DNA from: Variovorax sp. KBW07 | GTDB taxonomy: Bacteria; Pseudomonadota; Gammaproteobacteria; Burkholderiales; Burkholderiaceae_C | Assembly (NCBI RefSeq): GCF_003852515.1 | Contig: NZ_QAJK01000002.1 | Location: forward strand, 1-36,845 | Reading direction: 5' to 3' | DNA length: 36,845 nt | Shown: piece by piece, positions 17,171 to 24,789 of the stretch | Layout of the letters: each line of letters opens with the position of its first letter | Position numbering within the stretch: the first letter of the stretch is position 1 | The notes under the pieces: model-generated | Database searches by the model: none | Seen by the model: only the letters and a program-made list of their open reading frames with translations | What the model was told of the DNA's origin: nothing | Translations under genes and position numbers: made by a program

Positions 17171-18619
17171 TCACGACAGATGCTCCTTCAGCAAGGGCAA
17201 CTGTGCAACGAAAGGCGCGCTGTCTTCCAGGCAGCGCAGGTCGAGCAGCAGGCGGTCTTCCGCGATGCGTCCGATCACCGGCAACGGCAGGTTGCGCAAT
17301 GCGGTGGCGAGTGCATCGAGCGCGGTGCCGAGGCCTTTCTTCGAGGTGCCCGCCGGCGAGAGCGCAAGGCCGGCGGAAGGCAGGCGTTCGACCGGCAGCG
17401 AGCCCGAGCCGATCTGCCCGAGCAGCGGCACCACCTCGACGGTGAAGCGCGGCGATACGGCGGCCTGCACGGCGGGTTGCAATGCCTCGGCCATCTCGCG
17501 GATTGCATCGGCGGGCCTCGTGAGCAGGCGCAGCGTCGGCAGGTCCTGGGCGAGCCTTTCGGGCCGCAGGTACAGCGACAGCGTGGCTTCGAGCGCGGCC
17601 AGCGGCAGCTTGCTCATGCGCAGCGCGCGCTTCATCGGGAACTTGCGGATGCGGCCCACGGCCTCCTTGCTGCCGACGATGAGGCCGGCCTGCGGGCCAC
17701 CCAGCAGCTTGTCGCCCGAGAAGGTGACCACGTCGCAGCCGGCCGCGAGCATCTCCTGCGGCAGCGGTTCGCGCGGCAGGCCGTAGTGCGCAAGGTCGAC
17801 CAGCGAGCCGCTGCCCAGGTCGGTGGCCAGCGGAACGCCGCGCGCATGCGCGATGCCGGCGAGCGTGGCCTCGTCGACCGCGGCGGTGAAGCCCTGCACC
17901 GCGTAGTTGCTGGTGTGCACCTTCATCACGAGCGCGGTCTGTGCGTTGATGGCGCGCTCGTAGTCCTGCGGATGCGTGCGGTTGGTGGTGCCGACCTCGA
18001 CCATGCGCGCGCCGGCGCTGGCCATCACGTCGGGCATGCGAAAGGCGCCGCCGATCTCGACCAGCTCGCCGCGCGAGACGATGACTTCGCGCTCGCGCGC
18101 CAGGGCAGCGATGGTCAACAGCACGGCGGCCGCGTTGTTGTTGACCACCGTCGCGGCTTCGGCACCGGTGATGGTGCACAGCAGGTCTTCGACCAGCGAA
18201 TCGCGGTCGCCGCGGCTGCCGGTGGCCAGGTCGTATTCGAGGTTGTTGGGCGAGGTCATTACCGCCAGCAGCCGCTGCAGTGCCGCATCGGCCAGCAGCG
18301 CGCGGCCGAGGTTGGTGTGGATGACGGTGCCGGTGAGGTTGAGCACGGCGCGCATGCGCGGTGCAAGGCGGAGTTGTATGCGGATGGCGAGTGCTTCGGC
18401 CAGCGCCTCTGGCTGGACTTCGGCGGCAGGCAGCTCGCCGGCAACGGCGCGGGCGCGAAGCCCTTCGAGCAATGCCCGCGCCTCGCTCACGACAAGGGTG
18501 TGGCCGTGCTCGGCCAGCAGGGCGCGCGGCGTATCGGCGCGCAGCAGTTGATCGACAGAAGGCAGATCCTGGGGCCTTGCCGTCGAGCCGTGGACCACGG
18601 ACTCTTTCGGCGTCGCCAT
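17171..18619 (-). CDS. selA: L-seryl-tRNA(Sec) selenium transferase
   Basis: A 482-aa PLP enzyme that converts Ser-tRNA-Sec to Sec-tRNA-Sec with selenophosphate. The N-terminal tRNA-binding part ([21 protein letters not shown]) is followed by [18 protein letters not shown], the block [14 protein letters not shown] and [10 protein letters not shown]. The PLP-binding lysine is Lys304 in [16 protein letters not shown] (E. coli Lys295). The family's usual length is about 463 aa. ATG 18619 shares one base with the fdhE stop (TGATG), so translation is coupled. Confidence 0.97.
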   Translation of the reverse strand: MATPKESVVHGSTARPQDLPSVDQLLRADTPRALLAEHGHTLVVSEARALLEGLRARAVAGELPAAEVQPEALAEALAIRIQLRLAPRMRAVLNLTGTVIHTNLGRALLADAALQRLLAVMTSPNNLEYDLATGSRGDRDSLVEDLLCTITGAEAATVVNNNAAAVLLTIAALAREREVIVSRGELVEIGGAFRMPDVMASAGARMVEVGTTNRTHPQDYERAINAQTALVMKVHTSNYAVQGFTAAVDEATLAGIAHARGVPLATDLGSGSLVDLAHYGLPREPLPQEMLAAGCDVVTFSGDKLLGGPQAGLIVGSKEAVGRIRKFPMKRALRMSKLPLAALEATLSLYLRPERLAQDLPTLRLLTRPADAIREMAEALQPAVQAAVSPRFTVEVVPLLGQIGSGSLPVERLPSAGLALSPAGTSKKGLGTALDALATALRNLPLPVIGRIAEDRLLLDLRCLEDSAPFVAQLPLLKEHLS

Positions 18620-19650
18620 CAGCCGCCTCCGCCGTCGTCTGGAATCTCTTCTGGATCGCCGAAGAGCAGCATCAGGTTGTGGCCGCTGCGCTGGTGGCCG
18701 GCTTCGGACACCAGCAGGTCGAGCGTGACGCTGGCCAGGTCATCGGCCACGGGCTCGACCTCGGGGTCTTTCTCCATCGCGATCTGCTTGAGGTAGTGGC
18801 CGCAGCTGTCGCAGCACTCGGCCTTGACTGCGCCTTCGCGCGCGCCGGTCGCGGGCAGATCGATGCCGGGCTGCGGCGTGAGCGATTCGAAGTGAATGCC
18901 CTTGGTGCTTTCGCAGTGCGTGCACTTGATGCGCACGTAGTGCCACTCGGTGCTGCACAGCGAGCAGTGCAGGTAACGAAAGCCCGCTTCGTCGGCGCCG
19001 ATGCGCGTGATGCTCGCGGTGGGTGCGCTGCCGCAGCAGGGGCACTCGTTGCCGGGGTCGGTGCGGCCGTAGATGTTCTCGCCGTGGCGTTCGGCCACTT
19101 GCAGCACCAGTTGCGTCCAGTAGGCCTGCAGGCCGGCTGCGATCAGCGGGGCCGCAGCCAGGTCAAGCCCAAACATGATGCGGCGCGAGAGCAGGTCGGC
19201 CTGCTGGTCGATCCAGGCGTCGTCGGCTGCGAGTACGCGGTCGAGCGTGTCGCGCGCGGCGCCTTCAGGCAGGTGCACACGGAACAGGCCGAGCAGCCGC
19301 TGCAGCTCCGTGCGCCACACTGCATCACGCGTCCAGCCGAAAGCGGGCATCGGCGGCTTGAGCACCTTCGCTGCGGCTTCGAGCGCTTCGGATTCGGGCA
19401 GCGCGACGACGGGGTAGTCCTGCAGCACCTGGTGCTGCGCCTGCGCGAGGTCGGCGATGAAGATCAGGTACTCGCGCATCGGGTGCGAGGCCGCGAGCTG
19501 GCGCAGCCGCAGCTGCCGGTCGGAGAACACCGCCGCACGCACCGGCAGGCGCAGGAACGGCATCTGCCGCCCGGCCTGCATGGCGATCTGCTCGGGATCG
19601 AGAACGCGCGTGGTCCGGATCGGTGGCGGAGTACCGGTGGAACTGCTCAT
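18619..19650 (-). CDS. fdhE: formate dehydrogenase accessory protein FdhE
   Basis: A 343-aa cytoplasmic protein needed for maturation of respiratory formate dehydrogenase. A helical N-terminal half (residues 1-190) precedes rubredoxin-like iron sites made of cysteine pairs: [28 protein letters not shown] and [11 protein letters not shown]. coli FdhE is 309 aa; the N- and C-termini here are slightly longer. It overlaps selA. In related layouts fdhE directly follows the gamma subunit gene; here the caspase-type cassette separates the two. Confidence 0.96.
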   Translation of the reverse strand: MSSSTGTPPPIRTTRVLDPEQIAMQAGRQMPFLRLPVRAAVFSDRQLRLRQLAASHPMREYLIFIADLAQAQHQVLQDYPVVALPESEALEAAAKVLKPPMPAFGWTRDAVWRTELQRLLGLFRVHLPEGAARDTLDRVLAADDAWIDQQADLLSRRIMFGLDLAAAPLIAAGLQAYWTQLVLQVAERHGENIYGRTDPGNECPCCGSAPTASITRIGADEAGFRYLHCSLCSTEWHYVRIKCTHCESTKGIHFESLTPQPGIDLPATGAREGAVKAECCDSCGHYLKQIAMEKDPEVEPVADDLASVTLDLLVSEAGHQRSGHNLMLLFGDPEEIPDDGGGG

Positions 19651-19932
19651 TCAGGCGACTCTACAGCGGTTCGGTCGGTTTGTGATGCGTGGGAAGCCCG
19701 GGTGGGGCTGACGTGGACGCCAGCTCACGAGCGGATTCCGGGCTTCGGAGCCGTCGATGGGTTTGCCAAGCACCTCACATGGGGCCGCCTGCTTGCCTCT
19801 GAAAACTTGTACCGTCTGTCCATGCAGTTGAACAGTCGCATTGATGAGCTGCTTTCGCATAACTGGCAGCGCAGAGGCAGCTTGGAAGCCCTATGGTGTT
19901 TGGAGCTTCTGCTTTGCAGCGAAAGCAGGCAG
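19651..19932. other. gap without a supported gene between fdhE and the cassette
   Basis: About 280 bp upstream of fdhE. Short frames exist on both strands (for example 19651-19860 on the minus strand, 69 aa), but none shows a recognisable motif or a good ribosome binding site. Composition is intermediate between the GC-rich fdhE and the lower-GC cassette. The fdhE-selA-selB promoter may lie here, but I see no clear -35/-10 pair. Confidence 0.5.
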
Positions 19933-20139
19933 TCAGAGATTGCCGTAGATCTGACTGCTCAACGCCCTTTGTGAAAGCAGCGGTCTCTCGGAAAGCAGAC
20001 GCTCCGCATGCACGACGGCTTCGTACCTTGAAACCGCCTTCGTACTCAAATGGGTCGGCGATCGCGACTGGTCTTCAGCCACGGCTCCAACGGTTGTATC
20101 GCAGAGAGAGGCAAAAGGATCATTGGGTTGGCTGCTCAT
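19933..20139 (-). CDS. possible third cassette gene, 68-aa protein
   Basis: A 68-aa frame whose ATG (20139) overlaps the stop of the caspase-like gene as ATGA, the same junction style as elsewhere in the cassette. The protein is hydrophilic, with a likely C-terminal helix (YEAVVHAERLLSERPLLSQR). No family is recognised, and no signal peptide or membrane segment is seen. The overlap is the main reason to believe it is translated; its short length and lack of a motif leave doubt. Confidence 0.45.
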   Translation of the reverse strand: MSSQPNDPFASLCDTTVGAVAEDQSRSPTHLSTKAVSRYEAVVHAERLLSERPLLSQRALSSQIYGNL

Positions 20140-21998
20140 GACTCGAAAAGGAACCAGGCTTGGCGGTCTGGGTACAGAAGTGATGCCGCCAAAGCCAGAG
20201 AGGCAACAAGGGAACTTTGCGGCATGGTCCTCGCCGGGGGCCAGCTAGCGACAAAATCTGACGTTCTGAAAACGTCAAAGCCAATCGTCCAGACTAAGTT
20301 CTCACCGCCCTCCATCATTGACGAGCCATAGTCCATATAGCTCGCAGGACGGTAGGCACTGAAAGCAACTCCGTCGATCTTCCACAAGCTTTCGTCAAAG
20401 ATGGCCTCAAGCTCAAATAAGCCTGCAGCCTTGAGCAACACCGTGAGCAATTCGATAGGACGCGCGACTGCGTCCCCAAAGTCGGAGAAGTCGTTACTGC
20501 GCCGCGCGAGCAGGTATTCCAGGGCTCTGTCGCGCGGCAAATCGTCTCGCGCGATTCTGGCTTCGCATTGAATCAAGGAGTTGAACAGCAAACCTGCTAA
20601 CAGTTCGCCTTCTTCACGCAGTCCTAGTTTGGCGCATGTTGACAGCGCGATGCACAGGCCTGAGGCTTGTACCTCATTAAGTGCAATCAATGAGCCTGCG
20701 TAGTATTTCAAGATAAGGCCAGCTACTCTCGTAAAGAGTGCTTCCGCTCGGTTGCGCTGCTCTTCGTCGCTACAGAAAAAAGGCGATGCGGCCGCCCACC
20801 CAAGCACCCTGGTGAGGCGAAGTGGGAGCTCATGAAACTCACTGAGGACCGCCCCTCGGTCGGACAAAAGTGCGTACTTGTCTGCTTCCAGATGCTCTAG
20901 CAATGCCGATGTGGCATCCAGTAGCGCCGTGCACGTTCGGTCGAGTAGGCGCTGTGCAGCTTCGGCGACGCAATGATGGTTTGCTGAGGAAAGCAAGGCC
21001 ACCGCCAAGGTCGCCAAGATTTCAACATTTCTGAAGGGGTCGCGGGCTTGAAGTGCTCTCTGACTAAAAGTTAGTGCCAAGCGTTCGGCCACTGTGGCAA
21101 GTACCTCTGGCTCTGTCGACGAAGGTGCGAGCACTTCGCGCACAACCGCGGAGAATTTCCCTGGATCCCAGACACTTCCCGCAGCCGAGTAGGCTGCCCA
21201 GAGCGCATCGTAATTCTGTCGAATGACGTTGTTACTTCCTGATGGCCACGCTTGCAAAGCCTGTCGCAGTTGCATCGCAGGGTCAGTACCATATCGCGGG
21301 TTCCTACAGAAACCCGATGGACCGAAAAGATTTAAGCCCCAGACGACCGGACTCTGACCACTTTCCCGAAGGCGCTGCGATATCCGCATTCCAATCTCGA
21401 CCAAGTCCAACGTTCCCTTGTGATCTTGTACGAAATCTTGGCCTTCGATGCATTCCAGCAATGCTAGAGTTCCGACGCCGCCGGCAGGACTTTCGCCTGC
21501 CCCTTCGTTCTGAGCAGCTGTCGCCAAAAGCGTGAGTCCTGGTGAGCCGACATTTCCTAGCAGCCCAGGCTTTAGCAGCGCTCCTAAGTCCTCAATGAGC
21601 CCACCGCTTTCACAAGCGTCAATAATGATATTGCTTTGAAGCGGCGCAGCTTCGTTGATGCTGCGGAACATATCGGCTAACGAAAGCGCCGACATCGACA
21701 GCCCTTTCGCATTCGAGTCCCGAAGCCACATGTAAAAGGCGCCAGCTGACACGCTTCCGTGCCCAGCGAAAAAGAATGTGAACGTCTCTGGTTGTGGCTC
21801 GTTGAACAGGGCTTCTCGAAGTGCCTCACGGACATCGCTATAGGCCGGAGAGAGCAGAAGACGAGAGCGAAAAGAATCGTATCCGCCGACGTCTGGCTGA
21901 ATCAGCAAGTCATAGACGCGCCGAGCGTCCCTCTCAGCTCCTTGTAGTAAGTTGGCGTGATCATAGGAGTCGCACCCGATGGCGAACAGCACTCTCAC
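20136..21998 (-). CDS. caspase-family (C14) protease with helical C-terminal region
   Basis: A 620-aa cytoplasmic protein. Residues 1 to about 235 form a caspase/metacaspase-like fold: RVLFAIGCDSYDHANLLQGA (first strand and loop), catalytic His80 in FTFFFAGHGS and catalytic Cys129 in NIIIDACESGG. Residues about 240-620 look all-helical and repeat-like, without a recognised domain; they may sense a trigger or bind a partner. The start is GTG 21998, overlapping the upstream stop as GTGA. Codon use and base composition are clearly lower in G+C than in the flanking fdh genes, pointing to transfer. Bacterial C14 proteases of this layout are often effectors of defence or programmed death; that role is inferred here. 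Confidence 0.88.
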   Translation of the reverse strand: MRVLFAIGCDSYDHANLLQGAERDARRVYDLLIQPDVGGYDSFRSRLLLSPAYSDVREALREALFNEPQPETFTFFFAGHGSVSAGAFYMWLRDSNAKGLSMSALSLADMFRSINEAAPLQSNIIIDACESGGLIEDLGALLKPGLLGNVGSPGLTLLATAAQNEGAGESPAGGVGTLALLECIEGQDFVQDHKGTLDLVEIGMRISQRLRESGQSPVVWGLNLFGPSGFCRNPRYGTDPAMQLRQALQAWPSGSNNVIRQNYDALWAAYSAAGSVWDPGKFSAVVREVLAPSSTEPEVLATVAERLALTFSQRALQARDPFRNVEILATLAVALLSSANHHCVAEAAQRLLDRTCTALLDATSALLEHLEADKYALLSDRGAVLSEFHELPLRLTRVLGWAAASPFFCSDEEQRNRAEALFTRVAGLILKYYAGSLIALNEVQASGLCIALSTCAKLGLREEGELLAGLLFNSLIQCEARIARDDLPRDRALEYLLARRSNDFSDFGDAVARPIELLTVLLKAAGLFELEAIFDESLWKIDGVAFSAYRPASYMDYGSSMMEGGENLVWTIGFDVFRTSDFVASWPPARTMPQSSLVASLALAASLLYPDRQAWFLFES

Positions 21999-22636
21999 TT
22001 GACTTCTCCGTAGCAGACGAAGCGCGCCTTGCGTTCTACTTCGCGCTCTAAGGCTTCCGCTGTCTTGCCGGCTTTGATCGCTTCAACTCGCTGATGAGCC
22101 TCGGGCGACGCCTCGGCGGCTGACTTTTGCAGTGCTTTGAAAGCTTCTGGCCCTAGATGGACTGTTGGCAGGGTCACATTGCCAAACTTGTCTGATGAAA
22201 ACTGTATTTTCTCCAGCATCTTGACAAATGCTTCGTAGGGGGAGCCTGCCGCCTTCGCATCCACAGTATTTCCGACCGCTTCCGCCGCAGCTGAAACAGT
22301 GGAATACACCATCGATGCGAACTGCCGTTCCAAGCCTTCCACAAGCTCGCTGAAGACTTGGTCGATGACAGTGAGATCGTGATTGACGATCTTGTCAAAC
22401 GACACTTCCGTCTGGGCAGAATGCGCGTTCATTTCCCCTGGCAGTAAATTGGGAGCAGCTGGATGGGCCCACTGCCCCCCATGCTTAAATCGATGCGTGT
22501 TCTCAGGACGCAAGTACTTCGAAGATGCGTCCTTTTGCATTTGCGCCAGCAGCTTTACGAACGATCGATGAAACTCCTCCACGCCGAGTTCGTCCGAGAA
22601 GTAATTGGCACGAATCTTTTTGGCCGCTGTTTTCAT
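21995..22636 (-). CDS. unknown protein paired with the caspase-like protease
   Basis: A 213-aa protein (220 aa if GTG 22657 is used; AGAGGA lies 10 nt ahead of that codon). It is not recognised. An N-terminal part (VEEFHRSFVKLLAQMQKDAS) is followed by a His/Asn-rich stretch (NTHRFKHGGQWAHPAAPNLL). A long helical middle follows (VIDQVFSELVEGLERQFASM, then AAAEAVGNTVDAKA), and the charged C-terminal helix is EALEREVERKARFV. It has no signal peptide, membrane segment or catalytic motif. The stop overlaps the protease start by four bases, so the two products are probably made in a fixed ratio. It may be a regulator, sensor or substrate of the protease. Confidence 0.75.
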   Translation of the reverse strand: MKTAAKKIRANYFSDELGVEEFHRSFVKLLAQMQKDASSKYLRPENTHRFKHGGQWAHPAAPNLLPGEMNAHSAQTEVSFDKIVNHDLTVIDQVFSELVEGLERQFASMVYSTVSAAAEAVGNTVDAKAAGSPYEAFVKMLEKIQFSSDKFGNVTLPTVHLGPEAFKALQKSAAEASPEAHQRVEAIKAGKTAEALEREVERKARFVCYGEVK

Positions 22637-22997
22637 GCATTTTTCTCTATGGAACACGCCGCAGGTGTCCTCTATTCAGCAAAGCGCTTAGTGCCTCAAG
22701 TTACTGATCTTACCTACGACCGCGGTTCGCGGCTTTCCCTTTTATTCTTCGACCGTCCGCTTCACACCCAATCGCGTCAACGTCCAGCCGCTTTCGGGAG
22801 TAGACGTCCGCACCGTGAACGCCAACGGCGGCAATCAGTCTGAAACGGAAGTTCAGCGCTCGATTTCGAACGACCGGTAATGGCCGCCAATCGCAGTCCA
22901 GTCCGCGGGCTAGCTAGAGAGCCAACACTCGGCCAAGGCGGGTATGGCCGCTCGCTTACACATCGTGCATGCGCTGAAAACGCAACATATTTCGCTC
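22637..22997. other. gap between fdnI and the caspase cassette, no gene seen
   Basis: About 360 bp with no convincing frame on either strand. It holds the presumed promoter of the cassette: on the minus strand TTGAGG near 22690, 16 bp, then GAATAG, a weak -35/-10 candidate. It also has a small CCGCG-GTT-CGCGG hairpin near 22720. The part next to fdnI looks like degraded intergenic sequence with short repeats. No att site, integrase or insertion sequence is visible. Confidence 0.45.
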
Positions 22998-23621
22998 TCA
23001 CTCTCCGCGCGTCATTTTGCGATGCCAGAGTGGGTGGTTCAGTTTGGCCCAGCCTTCGGTGACGGTGCCGCGCGTCATGGCGCGCAGCGTGCCCTTGACC
23101 CAGATCGCGGCGTAGATGTGCGTGATGACCGAAAGAATCAGCACCACGGCCGAGACCGAATGCACGACCACCGCGATGCGCCGCAAAAGAATCGGGAAGA
23201 AGCCGACGAACCACGGGCTCCAGAACATGAAGCCGGTCACCAGCAACAGCAGCAGGCTGATGCCGAAGGCCCAGAACACCAGCTTCTGCCCGGCGTTGTA
23301 TTTGCCTACCGGCGGCATGCTCGACTTGTCGCCCTTGAGCATCTTCGGCGCGCTCTTTATCCACTCGCGGTCGCCGCGGTCGAGGATGTTCTCGCGCCAC
23401 ATCGTGAAGAACAAAAACACGAAGCCCAGCACCATCAGCACGCCCATGAAGGGATGCAGGATGCGCGTCCACGGCCCGCCGCCGAACAGCGTGCTCAAAA
23501 AGAACAGGCTGGGGTGGAAGAAGGCCAGCCCCGAGAGCGCCGCCGCGAAGAACATGATCGCCACGAACCAGTGGTTCATGCGCGTGGCATCGCGGTAGCG
23601 GCGAAGGTAGTAGCGTGTCAT
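22998..23621 (-). CDS. fdnI: formate dehydrogenase gamma subunit (cytochrome b556)
   Basis: A 207-aa inner-membrane di-heme cytochrome that passes electrons from the beta subunit to quinone. Four hydrophobic helices are visible: about 16-36, 53-73, 112-134 and 150-172. Candidate heme ligand histidines are in RMNHWFVAIMFF, RILHPFMGVLMV and VVVHSVSAVVLILSVITHIYA. Length is close to E. coli FdnI (217 aa). ATG 23621 is preceded by GAGGAG at a good distance and lies 10 nt behind the beta-subunit stop. Confidence 0.95.
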   Translation of the reverse strand: MTRYYLRRYRDATRMNHWFVAIMFFAAALSGLAFFHPSLFFLSTLFGGGPWTRILHPFMGVLMVLGFVFLFFTMWRENILDRGDREWIKSAPKMLKGDKSSMPPVGKYNAGQKLVFWAFGISLLLLLVTGFMFWSPWFVGFFPILLRRIAVVVHSVSAVVLILSVITHIYAAIWVKGTLRAMTRGTVTEGWAKLNHPLWHRKMTRGE

Positions 23622-23631
23622 CGCAGTCTCC

Positions 23632-24606
23632 TCAGGCGCGGGGTTGTTCGCGCACGGGTTCGGCGGGCCTGGATGCCGTCGGCGGCGCCTCGATGACCAC
23701 CACGTCGTCCGGCTTGCCGTCGAGGTCGGCATCGGGGTGGTCGTCCTTGGCCTCGATCGGCCCGACCTTCATGTAGTGGAAGAAGCTGCCGACCACCGCG
23801 CCGATCATCGCGACCATGGCAAGCGGCTTGGCCACGCCCTTCCACAGCGACACCAGCGGGCTGATGTGCGGGTCTTTCGGCAGGTTGGAGTACAGCCCCG
23901 GGCGGTCGGCATGCTGCAGCACGTACATGACGTGCGTGCCACCCACGCCGGCCGGGTCGTACACGCCGGCATTCGCAAAGCCCCGGTCCTTCAGGTCGAC
24001 GATGCGCTCCGACGCGTACTCGTGCATGTCTTCCTTGGTGCCGAAGTGCAGCGCGCCGGTGGGGCAGGCCTTCACGCAGGCCGGCTCCAGGCCTACGCCC
24101 ACGCGGTCGGAGCACAGCGAGCACTTGTAGGCCTTGTTGTCGGCCTTGCTGATGCGCGGCACGTCGAACGGGCAGCCGGTGACGCAGTTGCCGCAGCCCA
24201 CGCAGTGCTCGCTGATGAAGTCGACGATGCCGTTGCTGTACTTGACGATGGCGCCCGGCGCGGGGCAGGCCTTCAGGCAGCCGGGGTCGTCGCAGTGCAT
24301 GCAGCCGTCCTTGCGGATCAGCCATTCGAGCTTGCCGGCCTCGGGCTCGACCTCGGCGAAGCGCATCACCGTCCAGGAGGCGGGCGTCAGGTCGTTCGGG
24401 TTGTCGTAGGTGCCGTGCGTGGTGCCGACGTCGTCGCGCAGGTCGTTCCACTGCATGCACGCCACCTGGCAGGCCTTGCAGCCGATGCAGGTCGTGACGT
24501 CGATCAGCTTGGCCACCTCCTGAACCTGCGGGCGGTGGCGGATGTCGGGCGACGGCGTGGTCGTGGCCGAGCGGGCGGCGATGTCGAGGGTCTGGAGGGA
24601 GGACAT
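23632..24606 (-). CDS. fdnH: formate dehydrogenase iron-sulfur (beta) subunit
   Basis: A 324-aa electron-transfer subunit with four [4Fe-4S] sites. Cysteine clusters: [11 protein letters not shown] (40-50), [15 protein letters not shown] (102-114), [13 protein letters not shown] (135-145) and KCSLCSD ... ACVKACP (162-181). A single transmembrane helix near residues 257-277 ([17 protein letters not shown]) anchors it on the periplasmic side, as in E. coli FdnH (294 aa). The charged, Pro-rich C-terminal tail is longer than usual. The alpha-subunit stop lies 183 bp upstream, with an inverted repeat pair in between. Confidence 0.96.
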   Translation of the reverse strand: MSSLQTLDIAARSATTTPSPDIRHRPQVQEVAKLIDVTTCIGCKACQVACMQWNDLRDDVGTTHGTYDNPNDLTPASWTVMRFAEVEPEAGKLEWLIRKDGCMHCDDPGCLKACPAPGAIVKYSNGIVDFISEHCVGCGNCVTGCPFDVPRISKADNKAYKCSLCSDRVGVGLEPACVKACPTGALHFGTKEDMHEYASERIVDLKDRGFANAGVYDPAGVGGTHVMYVLQHADRPGLYSNLPKDPHISPLVSLWKGVAKPLAMVAMIGAVVGSFFHYMKVGPIEAKDDHPDADLDGKPDDVVVIEAPPTASRPAEPVREQPRA

Positions 24607-24629
24607 CAGCGGCTCCGGTTGGCGACTTG

Positions 24630-24746
24630 TCCCCTCTCCCCTTGCGGGGAGAGGGTTAGGGTGAGGGAGGCTGCCTCGCAGGCGTCATCGGCCATTCCAT
24701 CGCCGTCGGCCCTCACCCCAACCCTCTCCCGCAAGCGGGAGAGGGG
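24630..24746. repeat. inverted pair of GC-rich palindromic repeats (variant D)
   Basis: Arm 1 (24630-24666) begins CCCCTCTCCCCTTGCGGGGA and runs to GGGTGAGGG. The reverse complement of arm 2 (24710-24746) is nearly the same, with a CCCGCAAGCGGG core. The architecture equals that of the repeats at 14870 and 17042, but the unit differs in sequence. It lies between the alpha and beta subunit genes, inside the operon. Confidence 0.8.
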
Positions 24747-24789
24747 GCAGGTCCGGGCGGTGCCATGGAGAAAGGGGTTGCGCTTCATC

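Noticed and set aside
19651-19860. 69-codon minus-strand frame just upstream of fdhE
   Set aside because: No ribosome binding site, no motif, and no overlap or spacing that would support translation.
19600-23000. Transposase, integrase or attachment repeats bounding the caspase cassette
   Set aside because: I looked for IS ends, integrase motifs and direct repeats on both sides and found none; transfer is inferred from composition and position only.
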